DNA from: Syntrophaceae bacterium UBA2208 | GTDB taxonomy: Bacteria; Desulfobacterota; BSN033; UBA1163 | Reading direction: 5' to 3' | Assembly (NCBI GenBank): GCA_002327885.1 | Contig: DCUS01000044.1 | Location: 1 to 8,886 of the forward strand | Length of the DNA: 8,886 nt | Shown: one piece after another, positions 1-5,142 of the stretch | How positions within the stretch are numbered: the first letter of the stretch is position 1 | How the letters are laid out: the number at the start of each line of letters is the position of its first letter | Position numbers and translations under genes: made by a program | The notes under the pieces: model-generated | The model's input: the letters and a program-made list of their open reading frames with translations, nothing else | What the model was told of the DNA's origin: nothing | The model's database searches: none

Positions 1-188
1 TCTGCGGCGCCAAGAATAGCAACCGGTAAAACCCCCTGGCTCTTTATATTTAAAGGGTTTGGACAGCTCCCGGGTTTGATGTCTACGGCAACTACAGTTT
101 GGGCTAAAGCACCAAAGGGCAGCAGAAAAATAGTCATCCCAAGAACTAATGACAGGATAAAGGTTCTCCTAAAGTAATGTCTAATCAT
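1..188 (-). CDS. Secreted protein with VDIKPGSCPNPLN motif (N-terminus only)
   Basis: This is an open frame of 62 codons that runs off the left edge, so only the N-terminus is present. It starts at an ATG (188-186) preceded by GAAAGGAG at a normal distance. Residues 1-30 form a clear Sec signal peptide: MIRHYFRR, then a hydrophobic stretch ending in FGALA, then Q. The mature part begins with VVAVDIKPGSCPNPLNIKS followed by GVLPVAIL. From memory, this DIKPGSxPNxLNxKSxGVxPVAIL motif recurs, often in several copies, in exported and cell-surface proteins of environmental bacteria, and its function is unknown. The likely location is therefore the periplasm or cell surface. The gene shares its strand with the redox genes upstream, but a 320-base gap separates them, so it is probably transcribed on its own. 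No enzymatic role can be proposed from this fragment. Confidence 0.8.
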   Translation of the reverse strand, partial: MIRHYFRRTFILSLVLGMTIFLLPFGALAQTVVAVDIKPGSCPNPLNIKSQGVLPVAILGAA

Positions 189-207
189 TTTTATTTCTCC
201 TTTCATT

Positions 208-234
208 CAAAGTTTTCATTGGCAAAGTTTTCAT
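208..234 (-). repeat. Direct repeat ATGAAAACTTTG just upstream of the secreted-protein start
   Basis: On the minus strand ATGAAAACTTTG occurs twice, at 234-223 and 219-208, 15 bases apart. The first ATG opens a 17-codon frame (MKTLPMKTLNERRNKND) that stops at 183-181, overlapping the ATG of the secreted protein at 188 by 8 bases. Such an overlap would allow translational coupling by a leader peptide. No good ribosome binding site precedes the short frame, so its translation is unproven. Confidence 0.45.
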
Positions 235-246
235 ACTGAAAAAATT

Positions 247-333
247 GTTAATCGTCACCCCCTTTTTATAGAACAAGATTAAAACTTAGATAATATTTGC
301 CACAATAAGTGTTAATCGTCACCTCCTTTTATA
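247..333 (-). repeat. Two spaced copies of an SD-like leader element
   Basis: The plus-strand sequence GTTAATCGTCACCCCCTTTT (from 247) returns at 311 as GTTAATCGTCACCTCCTTTT, 64 bases away, with one difference in these 20 bases. Read on the minus strand, which is the direction of the downstream secreted-protein gene, the 311 copy gives AAAAGGAGGTGACGATTAAC. This contains an almost perfect match to the Shine-Dalgarno consensus (AAGGAGGTGA), yet no convincing ORF starts at the right distance behind either copy. The pair may be a duplicated leader element or the remains of lost small ORFs. Confidence 0.6.
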
Positions 334-507
334 TAGCAAAATCGGAAATAAAAATTTGCAATATCGATACCAAGTTTAAATTCGGCATTTTGAAAAAAAT
401 GGAATTAAATGGGGAAAAATCACGCAAATTAAACCATCACCAATTATCGACAATTTGTTCAATTTTGGAAAATAGTCCACAAGAAAATAAGGGTCTTGAA
501 TCTTGAC

Positions 508-1116
508 TTATTTTTTTAGTTTCTCTAAAGCTTTCATCAAATCCTCGAGAGGGGGCCTTTTATTTATATCGTGGACATCAATATAACGAATGATTCCCTT
601 TTTATTGATGACAAATAAAGCCCTTTCAGATACCCCATCGGACCGCAACACGCCATATTTTTTAGCCACGCCTCCATGGGGCCAGAAATCGGAAAGGACT
701 GGAAACCATAACTGACCCATCTGGTTGGTCCATGCAAAAAGAGTGGGGATGCTGTCCACCGTAATTCCGAGAAGGATAGCATCATGTTGGTTGAAAATAT
801 CCTTCACAATATTGTATCCAGGCCATTGATCAGAGCAGACCGGCGTCCAGGCCGCAGGAACAAAAGAGAGGACAACATTCTTTTTCCCACGATATTGAGC
901 CAGAGAAATTTTTTCTCCGGAAATTGCAGGAAGAGTGAAGTGAGGAGCTGGGTCCCCAACTTTTACTTTTAGCTTGCTATCTGTCGGTTTAAGCGCCCCC
1001 GGCTGATAAATATTTTCTTTATAAGCATCCGAGATGGCAAGGGCCATTGGAGCTGAGACAAGGACAGAGAGAACTCCGATCATCAAAAAAAAATAAATAA
1101 CTCTCCTCTTTTCCAT
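508..1116 (-). CDS. Exported AhpE-like one-cysteine peroxiredoxin
   Basis: This is a 202-residue thiol peroxidase of the AhpC/TSA superfamily, expected to reduce hydrogen peroxide or organic hydroperoxides outside the cytoplasm. Residues 1-27 are a signal peptide or anchor (basic MEKRR, hydrophobic core, MALA before the likely cut). The peroxiredoxin fold starts at about residue 50 with VGDPAPHFTLP. The active site is PAAWTPVCSDQ with peroxidatic Cys94, Pro87 and Thr91, and Arg165 in ERALFVI fits the conserved arginine. VDSIPTLFAW and VLSDFWPHG (about 120-149) are typical of AhpE-type members. Cys94 is the only cysteine in the protein, so a separate reductant is required. The start ATG has AGGAGG 7 bases upstream. 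The gene lies 18 bases after an exported thioredoxin-fold gene, a likely partner. The family call is firm; the substrate and reductant are inferred. Confidence 0.9.
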   Translation of the reverse strand: MEKRRVIYFFLMIGVLSVLVSAPMALAISDAYKENIYQPGALKPTDSKLKVKVGDPAPHFTLPAISGEKISLAQYRGKKNVVLSFVPAAWTPVCSDQWPGYNIVKDIFNQHDAILLGITVDSIPTLFAWTNQMGQLWFPVLSDFWPHGGVAKKYGVLRSDGVSERALFVINKKGIIRYIDVHDINKRPPLEDLMKALEKLKK

Positions 1117-1134
1117 GGGTTTTCCTCCTGCTGT

Positions 1135-1710
1135 CTACTTTAATCCGGAAACTTTGAGAACCAGGTCCAGAAAAGGTTGTGCCCCCGGGTATTCTCCTAA
1201 CTGAGTATGTACAATCTGATGAGATCCATCCTCATTAATTTTAACCACCATAAAGTAAGGGGTTCTCACTTCTCCACAGGCCTTATGAATAACGAAATCT
1301 TTATCCGGAAAAAGTGGAAAGGGAACATGATATGTTTTTTTGAATATTTCTACTTCGTATGAGGAATTTCCGGCGCCAATCCCGATTAACTTGATTTTGT
1401 TTTGAAGGTCTGGGTTATTTTCAACCAGGCGATACAGTTCGTTGACCCCGGGTGCATCCTTCTGGCAGTAGGGACAATACATGCTATAGATTTCAATGAT
1501 GATGACTCTGGCTTTGATCTGCGGGATTTTAAATGAACCACTTCCGGAAAGCCCCAAATAGTTCCTTTCGTCAGGATTTTTGGGAATGGGAAGATTGATG
1601 GCTGGCAGCGCCTCCCCCTTTTCGGGCGCCTTATTTGCGGAGAATACAGAAAAGCAAGGGATCGAAAGCAAAAGGATCATGATGGTTAATGCCGTTAAGG
1701 TTTTTTTCAT
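1135..1710 (-). CDS. Exported TlpA-like thioredoxin-fold protein (CPYC)
   Basis: This is a 191-residue thiol-disulfide oxidoreductase of the TlpA/ResA-like thioredoxin superfamily. Residues 1-25 form a Sec signal peptide ending in SVFSA. A lipoprotein is unlikely because the residues before Cys19 (SIP) do not make a good lipobox. After GEALPAINLPIP (about 33-44), the strand VIIIEIYSMY leads into the active site C79-P-Y-C82. VRTPYF carries the cis-proline (Pro151) that faces the active site. A third cysteine, Cys145, is additional. The protein is predicted to act in the periplasm or outer face of the membrane as a disulfide reductase or exchanger. The adjacent one-cysteine peroxiredoxin, 18 bases downstream, is the obvious candidate client. 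The ribosome binding site is unusual, a GGGGGG run 7 bases before the ATG. The redox fold is certain; the client protein is inferred. Confidence 0.88.
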   Translation of the reverse strand: MKKTLTALTIMILLLSIPCFSVFSANKAPEKGEALPAINLPIPKNPDERNYLGLSGSGSFKIPQIKARVIIIEIYSMYCPYCQKDAPGVNELYRLVENNPDLQNKIKLIGIGAGNSSYEVEIFKKTYHVPFPLFPDKDFVIHKACGEVRTPYFMVVKINEDGSHQIVHTQLGEYPGAQPFLDLVLKVSGLK

Positions 1711-1778
1711 AAATTATCCCCCCTATAAAAACAAAATGTTCACAAAAGGCGTGATGATCCCTGCGATGGGAAAAAAGG

Positions 1779-2225
1779 TTAGGCCCCCAGTTTTTCACTG
1801 ATGGCTTTCCCATAATCATGACAGGATTTCATTCCCTCTCTTGTGTCCACAAGATGTTCCAATAGATTAAAAGAACCTAAATCCACCACATTCATTTTAT
1901 AGACGAACTCCATGGTGTCGAAAATCATCTTGGGTGCATCCCCGCTGTGAGTATAGGAACCGAAAGCCCCTCCGACCTTTCCTTGAAGGCCCGCTTTTTG
2001 AGCTAAAAAAAGAAAAGTTTCTACCGGCCCCGGCATGGCCCGATGGTAGGTGGGGGCTCCAAAGACAAATCCGTCATATCCCGTCAACTCTTTTTCATTT
2101 TTGATATCGGATATTTTCCTGAGCTCTACCTCATTTCCGCTAATTCTTATCCCTTCGGCAATATATTCCGCCATCTGCTGAGTTTTCCCTGTTCTGCTGA
2201 AATATGAAACCAGTACCTTCTTCAT
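1779..2225 (-). CDS. Flavodoxin family protein
   Basis: This is a 148-residue single-domain flavodoxin, the usual length for the family, with no signal peptide and therefore cytoplasmic. The phosphate-binding loop of the FMN site is SRTGKTQQMA (residues 10-19), matching the (S/T)xTGxT pattern. The loops that flank the flavin ring are FVFGAPTYHRAMP (about 53-65) and GGAFGSYTHSGDAPK (about 85-99). The sequence resembles the flavodoxin domains of flavodiiron proteins and the stand-alone flavodoxins of anaerobes. It would carry one or two electrons between reductases and oxidases or other acceptors. AAGGAGG lies 7 bases before the ATG, and a good promoter lies upstream at 2274-2302. The next gene, the exported thioredoxin-fold protein, begins 68 bases downstream, so co-transcription is plausible but not certain. 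The electron partner cannot be told from the sequence. Confidence 0.9.
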   Translation of the reverse strand: MKKVLVSYFSRTGKTQQMAEYIAEGIRISGNEVELRKISDIKNEKELTGYDGFVFGAPTYHRAMPGPVETFLFLAQKAGLQGKVGGAFGSYTHSGDAPKMIFDTMEFVYKMNVVDLGSFNLLEHLVDTREGMKSCHDYGKAISEKLGA

Positions 2226-2273
2226 TGCTCCCCCTCCTTTTCTATTTATATTTACTATTACATAGGAGCTATT

Positions 2274-2302
2274 ATTTTAAAGGAATTTAGCAAATTTAGC
2301 AA
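2274..2302 (-). promoter_or_regulatory. Sigma70-like promoter for the flavodoxin group
   Basis: On the minus strand TTGCTA (2302-2297) and TAAAAT (2279-2274) are separated by exactly 17 bases, about 50 bases upstream of the flavodoxin ATG. The -35 box lies inside a perfect tandem duplication of ATTTAGCAA (2285-2293 and 2294-2302), which might also serve as an operator. The call rests on box similarity and spacing only. Confidence 0.5.
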
Positions 2303-2338
2303 ATGTCGAAAATTCTCGGGACATGAAAAAATTGGGTC

Positions 2339-2367
2339 TGTTCATAAAGAAAAAAATTTGGTATAAT
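2339..2367 (+). promoter_or_regulatory. Extended -10 promoter for the YtxG/YtxH pair
   Basis: A perfect TATAAT (2362-2367) is preceded by TG at 2359-2360, giving the extended -10 form TGGTATAAT. A weak -35 (TGTTCA, 2339-2344) sits 17 bases upstream. The predicted start of transcription near 2374 leaves a leader of about 36 bases before the ATG at 2411. No sigmaB-like or other stress-sigma signature is evident, unlike the Bacillus ytxGH case. Confidence 0.6.
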
Positions 2368-2410
2368 ATAAAAAAGTGGTTCAAAGAAAAACACTGATGA
2401 GGGAGGAAAG

Positions 2411-2809
2411 ATGAGCAATCTCTTTATGGGTCTGATCACCCTTGCAATTATTGTTGGAATGATTATTTTGATATTGGTTATGATAGAGTTAAGGAAAGCA
2501 ATCGCATCCCTGAAGGAGCTGGTGAAGACCACCGAGGAGTCTTTAAAGCCAACGGTCTTTGAGCTTCAGGAAACTCTTAAGAGCGTCAGGAATGTAACGG
2601 AAAATGCCACAGCGATCACCGGGGACATGAAAGTGCTTTCGGGGGCCATGAAAGACCTTGGAGAGAATGTGAAGCACGTGAGCGGGGATGTCAAACATCT
2701 GGTGGAATACGTGGATGGTGTGGCTCAATCTGCAGTGGTAGAAGCTTCCGGTCTGAAAGCAGGGGTCAACGCCGGATTTAGGGTTTTTCTAAAAAGTCTT
2801 TTCAAGTAG
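2411..2809 (+). CDS. DUF948 / YtxG-like membrane protein
   Basis: This 132-residue protein has one N-terminal transmembrane helix (about residues 5-27, rich in I, L, V and M). A long helical, probably coiled-coil part follows, from about 28 to 110, with repeated hydrophobic spacing and many valine, lysine and glutamate residues. The length and layout fit the DUF948 (YtxG) family of membrane-anchored proteins, whose biochemical function is unknown. In Bacillus subtilis ytxG belongs to a general-stress operon with ytxH. Here the next gene, 57 bases downstream on the same strand, encodes a YtxH-domain protein, which supports the assignment. The start has GGGAGG 4 bases before the ATG. The bulk of the protein would extend into the cytoplasm or periplasm; I cannot decide the topology. 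There is no catalytic motif. A structural or envelope-stress role is inferred only from the family. Confidence 0.75.
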   Translation: MSNLFMGLITLAIIVGMIILILVMIELRKAIASLKELVKTTEESLKPTVFELQETLKSVRNVTENATAITGDMKVLSGAMKDLGENVKHVSGDVKHLVEYVDGVAQSAVVEASGLKAGVNAGFRVFLKSLFK

Positions 2810-2866
2810 GGTGGTTATCATACCAATTCGTCTTTCACCATCGAATAAAATAGAAGGAGGATCGTT

Positions 2867-3184
2867 ATGGGAAATCAAGAAAGTGGTCACAGTTCAGGGT
2901 CTATCATTCTTGCGTTTTTTGTCGGAGGGTTGGTGGGTGCGGGGATCGCCCTGCTAATGGCTCCTCAAGCTGGGAAGGAGACCAGGCATAAGATTAAAGA
3001 TTTAGCAGAAGAGGCTAAGGAAAAGGCAGCCGAGGTCGCTGAGCAGGTAAAAGGAAAAGTTACCTCTACCGTAGGGAAGGGCAAAGAACTTTTTGAAGAA
3101 AAAAAGTCTTTAGTCACAACAGCCATTGAAGCAGGTAAAGAGGCCTACGGAAAAGAGAAAGAAAAACTTGTAAAGGGGAGTTGA
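2867..3184 (+). CDS. YtxH domain-containing protein
   Basis: This 105-residue small membrane protein shows the classic YtxH signature. A glycine-rich transmembrane segment (about residues 12-31, FFVGGLVGAGIALLMAP) runs directly into APQAGKETRHKIKD, where the AP..GKETR box is diagnostic of the family. The rest is a charged Lys/Glu/Ala-rich amphipathic helix (about 40-103), resembling late-embryogenesis-abundant-like or apolipoprotein-like helices. The Gly-zipper spacing suggests self-association in the membrane. The family is linked to general stress in Firmicutes and is widespread in other phyla, with no known biochemical activity. AAGGAGG stands 6 bases before the ATG. The gene is probably co-transcribed with the DUF948 gene upstream. 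Its stop lies only 5 bases from the convergent stop of the Smr gene, with no obvious terminator hairpin between them. Confidence 0.88.
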   Translation: MGNQESGHSSGSIILAFFVGGLVGAGIALLMAPQAGKETRHKIKDLAEEAKEKAAEVAEQVKGKVTSTVGKGKELFEEKKSLVTTAIEAGKEAYGKEKEKLVKGS

Positions 3185-3189
3185 TACCG

Positions 3190-3465
3190 TTACGCTTGCT
3201 TTATGGTGACGATGGTGGCTCCCCATGAACCTGCTTCAGGGGGAGCCATTCTGAAAGAATCGATGAGCGGACTCTTTTCGAGAAAAGAATGGACGATGTT
3301 CCTTTGGACTCCCTTCCCCTTTCCATGAATGATTCGTACCTCTTTAAAGCCTTTCTTCTGACATTCCAGGAGATATTCCTCTAAAAGAGAAGGAATCTCC
3401 CCGGGAGAGAAGGTATGAAGGTCAATCCAATCTTCAATAGGAATCCGTTTGACCATAAAAGTCAT
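3190..3465 (-). CDS. Small stand-alone Smr-domain protein
   Basis: This is a single Smr (small MutS-related) domain, about 91 residues from the preferred start. It opens with IPIEDWIDLHTFSPGEI, containing the DLH box. VRIIHGKGKGVQRNIVHSFL carries the HGKG loop. It closes with FRMAPPEAGSWGATIV, where GxWGAT is the conserved end. Smr domains bind and cut structured nucleic acids (branched DNA in MutS2, mRNA in ribosome-collision rescue in some lineages), with the DLH histidine and HGKG loop forming the site. The frame extends upstream to a TTG at 3507, but the ATG at 3465 is preferred: AGGGG lies just upstream, and homologues known to me start shortly before IPIED. The TTG has no ribosome binding site and falls upstream of a possible transcription start. 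The gene is cytoplasmic and converges on the YtxH gene. Its substrate here is unknown. Confidence 0.88.
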   Translation of the reverse strand: MTFMVKRIPIEDWIDLHTFSPGEIPSLLEEYLLECQKKGFKEVRIIHGKGKGVQRNIVHSFLEKSPLIDSFRMAPPEAGSWGATIVTIKQA

Positions 3466-3486
3466 TGAGCCCCTACGTCTCGTAGT

Positions 3487-3514
3487 CTTATATTTTTGAC
3501 TATCCAACGAACAA
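3487..3514 (-). promoter_or_regulatory. Possible promoter of the Smr gene
   Basis: On the minus strand TTGTTC (3514-3509) and TATAAG (3492-3487) are 16 bases apart. Transcription would begin near 3480, about 15 bases before the ATG at 3465, which agrees with that shorter start. A short palindrome, CTACG-tct-CGTAG, lies at 3473-3485 across the predicted start of the transcript. The evidence is modest. Confidence 0.35.
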
Positions 3515-3660
3515 ACTATTCGACTATTTGATTTTGAACTTTTTGCCTCCGACCTCTAACCTTTATCCTCAATCTCCTTGTCCAATAAATCGAAAGAAAT
3601 CTATAATCCTAAATCTGCAATCTTAAATCTATCTAACCATACCCTCCCGTCATTTTTCAA
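3508..3660. repeat. Simple-sequence spacer with a tandem 14-base repeat
   Basis: The spacer between the divergent Smr and nuclease genes has no ORF. At 3597-3638 it holds three imperfect tandem copies of a 14-base unit: AAATCTATAATCCT, AAATCTGCAATCTT and AAATCTATCTAACC. Further left, 3541-3580 is a pyrimidine-rich run. Its minus strand contains GGTTAGAGGT, which also occurs in the hemE-hemH spacer at 7835-7844. I see no RNA gene or protein-binding palindrome in it. Confidence 0.55.
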
Positions 3661-3674
3661 GTGGAAATTGCGTT

Positions 3675-3703
3675 TTGACAGAAGTATTTTTTCTTGTTAG
3701 AAA
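3675..3703 (+). promoter_or_regulatory. Sigma70-like promoter of the nuclease gene
   Basis: A perfect -35 TTGACA (3675-3680) is followed after 17 bases by TAGAAA (3698-3703), itself preceded by TG one base earlier (TGTTAGAAA, an extended -10). Transcription would start near 3710. This argues against the TTG at 3694 as the translation start of the nuclease, because that codon would lie inside the promoter. Confidence 0.6.
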
Positions 3704-3771
3704 TAAACAATATTGCCCTGGTGAAGATGGATGAAAACCAGACTTCCGAAGGGCAGGCAAGGAGATCCACG

Positions 3772-4977
3772 ATGCCAATCTATTCTCACTCTCAACTTTC
3801 TACATACGAAACCTGCCCTCATCAATATAAGCTTGCGTACATTGACAAGATTGAGGCCGAGACAGAGGGGATTGAAGCTTTCATGGGTTCAAGAGTTCAC
3901 GAAGCCCTGGAGAAGCTTTACCGGGATCTGAAGGTGACCAAACTTAATCCCCTGGAGGAACTCCTCAATTTCTACCATCAGGGCTGGGAAAAGAATTGGA
4001 ACGATAGAATTCAAATTGTACGAAAAGATTTCAATGCAGAAGACTACCTTCGTCTGGGAAAAAAGTGTATCACGGATTATTACAAGCGGTATTATCCCTT
4101 TGATCAGGGGAAAACCTTGGGCATCGAAGAGTATGTCTATTTCCCCCTGGAAGAAGAAAAGGGTTACTGGATCAGAGGGTTTATTGACCGCGTGACGCTC
4201 GTGGATAGTTCGATCCTCGAAATCCATGACTACAAAACCTCGAACCGGCTTCCCTCTGCGGCAGAGGCTAAGTCAGACCGGCAATTGGCTCTCTATCAGA
4301 TGGGAGTCGGAGGGAAATGGCAGGGGGTTCAGGAAGTCAGACTGATCTGGCACTACCTGACCTTCGATGCCGAAATACATTCTTCAAGAACACCTGGGGA
4401 GCTCCATCAACTCCGGGAGGCAACTCTGGAACTCATCCGGAGAATCGAAACAGACAGGCAATTCCTTCCTAAAGAAGGCCCCCTTTGTGCTTGGTGCGAT
4501 TATCAGGGATTCTGCCCCAAAAGAAAACATCTCATCGCTGTGGGTAGTCTTCCGCCCAATGAGTACCTTCATGAGGAAGGCGTAATCCTGGTCAACCGGT
4601 ATGCGGAACTGAAAGAAAGAAAACGGATATTGAATGAGGAGATCGACACTGAATTGGCCAAGGTCGAAGAAGCCCTTTATGCCTATGCCCGGAGTGAAGG
4701 AATCGATGCAATTTTCGGAAGCGATCATGCGGCAAAGATTAAGATCGAGACGAAAGAGAAATATCCTTTAAAAGGGGATCCCAGCCGGCGAGCACTCGAT
4801 GAGCTGATTAAGAAAGCAGGGAAGTGGATGGAGGTCTCCGATTTAAATCCCTGGATGCTGGCGAGGGTGATCGGTCGAGGAGGTTGGCCCCCCTCTTTGG
4901 CAAATAAAGTCAGAGCATTTTGCTCTTCAGAGGAGAGTCGATCCATTACGGTCTCCAAGCTGAAAGAAAAGGAATAG
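3772..4977 (+). CDS. PD-(D/E)XK nuclease with Cas4/AddB-type Fe-S cysteines
   Basis: This 401-residue protein belongs to the RecB-like PD-(D/E)XK nuclease superfamily. In order it shows YSHSQLSTYETCPHQYKL (4-21, with Cys15), GSRVHEALE (His43), GFIDRV (Asp139), IHDYKTS (Asp153, Lys155) and RQLALYQ (Gln171, Tyr175). These are the expected metal-binding and catalytic positions. Cys239, Cys242 and Cys248 (CAWCDYQGFCP), with Cys15, match the four cysteines that hold a [4Fe-4S] cluster in Cas4 and AddB. From about 270 a helical region follows, then a lysine-rich part of unknown role ending at 401. The frame is open from a TTG at 3694, but AAGGAG (3759-3764) 7 bases before the ATG at 3772 and the promoter at 3675-3703 fix the start here. 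Nuclease or exonuclease activity on DNA is predicted. There are no cas genes, helicase or phage genes around it, so the physiological role is unknown. Confidence 0.88.
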   Translation: MPIYSHSQLSTYETCPHQYKLAYIDKIEAETEGIEAFMGSRVHEALEKLYRDLKVTKLNPLEELLNFYHQGWEKNWNDRIQIVRKDFNAEDYLRLGKKCITDYYKRYYPFDQGKTLGIEEYVYFPLEEEKGYWIRGFIDRVTLVDSSILEIHDYKTSNRLPSAAEAKSDRQLALYQMGVGGKWQGVQEVRLIWHYLTFDAEIHSSRTPGELHQLREATLELIRRIETDRQFLPKEGPLCAWCDYQGFCPKRKHLIAVGSLPPNEYLHEEGVILVNRYAELKERKRILNEEIDTELAKVEEALYAYARSEGIDAIFGSDHAAKIKIETKEKYPLKGDPSRRALDELIKKAGKWMEVSDLNPWMLARVIGRGGWPPSLANKVRAFCSSEESRSITVSKLKEKE

Positions 4978-5142
4978 CCATTCATGAAAGGTCATTCTGG
5001 AATAATGGAAGGTTGGAATAATGTTTAAAGTCGAAAATACTTTTTTCTCAACCCAATATTCCAATGTTCCATCATTCTATTCTTCCACAAACTTTTCCAA
5101 TTTTGGCGGCATGAACGAGTGGCATGAACGAAAGGAGATTAT
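4978..5142. repeat. Spacer with imperfect inverted repeat and tandem duplication
   Basis: The gap between the nuclease and pepA genes holds an imperfect inverted repeat. The left arm is near 4998-5023 (GGAATAATGGAAGGTTGGAA). The right arm, near 5054-5080, reads AGAATGATGGAACATTGGAA on the other strand. About 20 of 25 positions pair, around a loop of roughly 30 bases. It lacks the GC-rich stem and T-run of an intrinsic terminator. At 5108-5131 GGCATGAACGA is duplicated with a 13-base period, just before the AAAGGAG of pepA. A weak promoter-like pair TTGGAA (5013) / AATACT (5036) with 17-base spacing is possible but not persuasive. Confidence 0.5.

Larger units (their letters stand above)
189..507. 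other. AT-rich gene-free leader region
   Basis: This 319-base stretch lies between the end of the peroxiredoxin gene and the start of the secreted-protein gene and is much richer in A+T than its neighbours. It probably holds the promoter and 5' leader of the secreted-protein gene on the minus strand, but I could not pick a convincing -35/-10 pair. It contains two kinds of direct repeat, listed separately. A plus-strand frame beginning with GTG at 309 and ending at 506 has no ribosome binding site and a lysine/asparagine-rich composition typical of chance AT-rich frames, so I do not call it a gene. I see no intrinsic terminator for the peroxiredoxin gene here. Confidence 0.6.

Noticed and set aside
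309..506. 65-codon plus-strand frame beginning with GTG
   Set aside because: No ribosome binding site, AT-rich chance composition, start within the duplicated leader element, no recognisable family.
784..972. Plus-strand frame opposite the peroxiredoxin gene
   Set aside because: It is antisense to a clearly conserved gene and has no motif of its own; the same holds for other long frames lying opposite pepA, hemE and hemH.
1764..1792. GC-rich GGGGGCC followed by T-run after the flavodoxin stop (minus strand)
   Set aside because: It looks terminator-like at first glance, but no stem longer than three pairs can be formed.
3185..3189. Shared terminator between the converging YtxH and Smr genes
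   Set aside because: The gap is 5 bases and no hairpin with T-run is visible across either gene end.
3597..3638. Possible CRISPR-like array of 14-base units
   Set aside because: Units are directly adjacent, imperfect and far too short, with no spacers between them and no cas genes nearby, even though the neighbouring nuclease has Cas4-like cysteines.
3694..3771. Longer nuclease start at TTG 3694
   Set aside because: The codon lies inside the predicted promoter, and AAGGAG at 3759-3764 directs the ATG at 3772.
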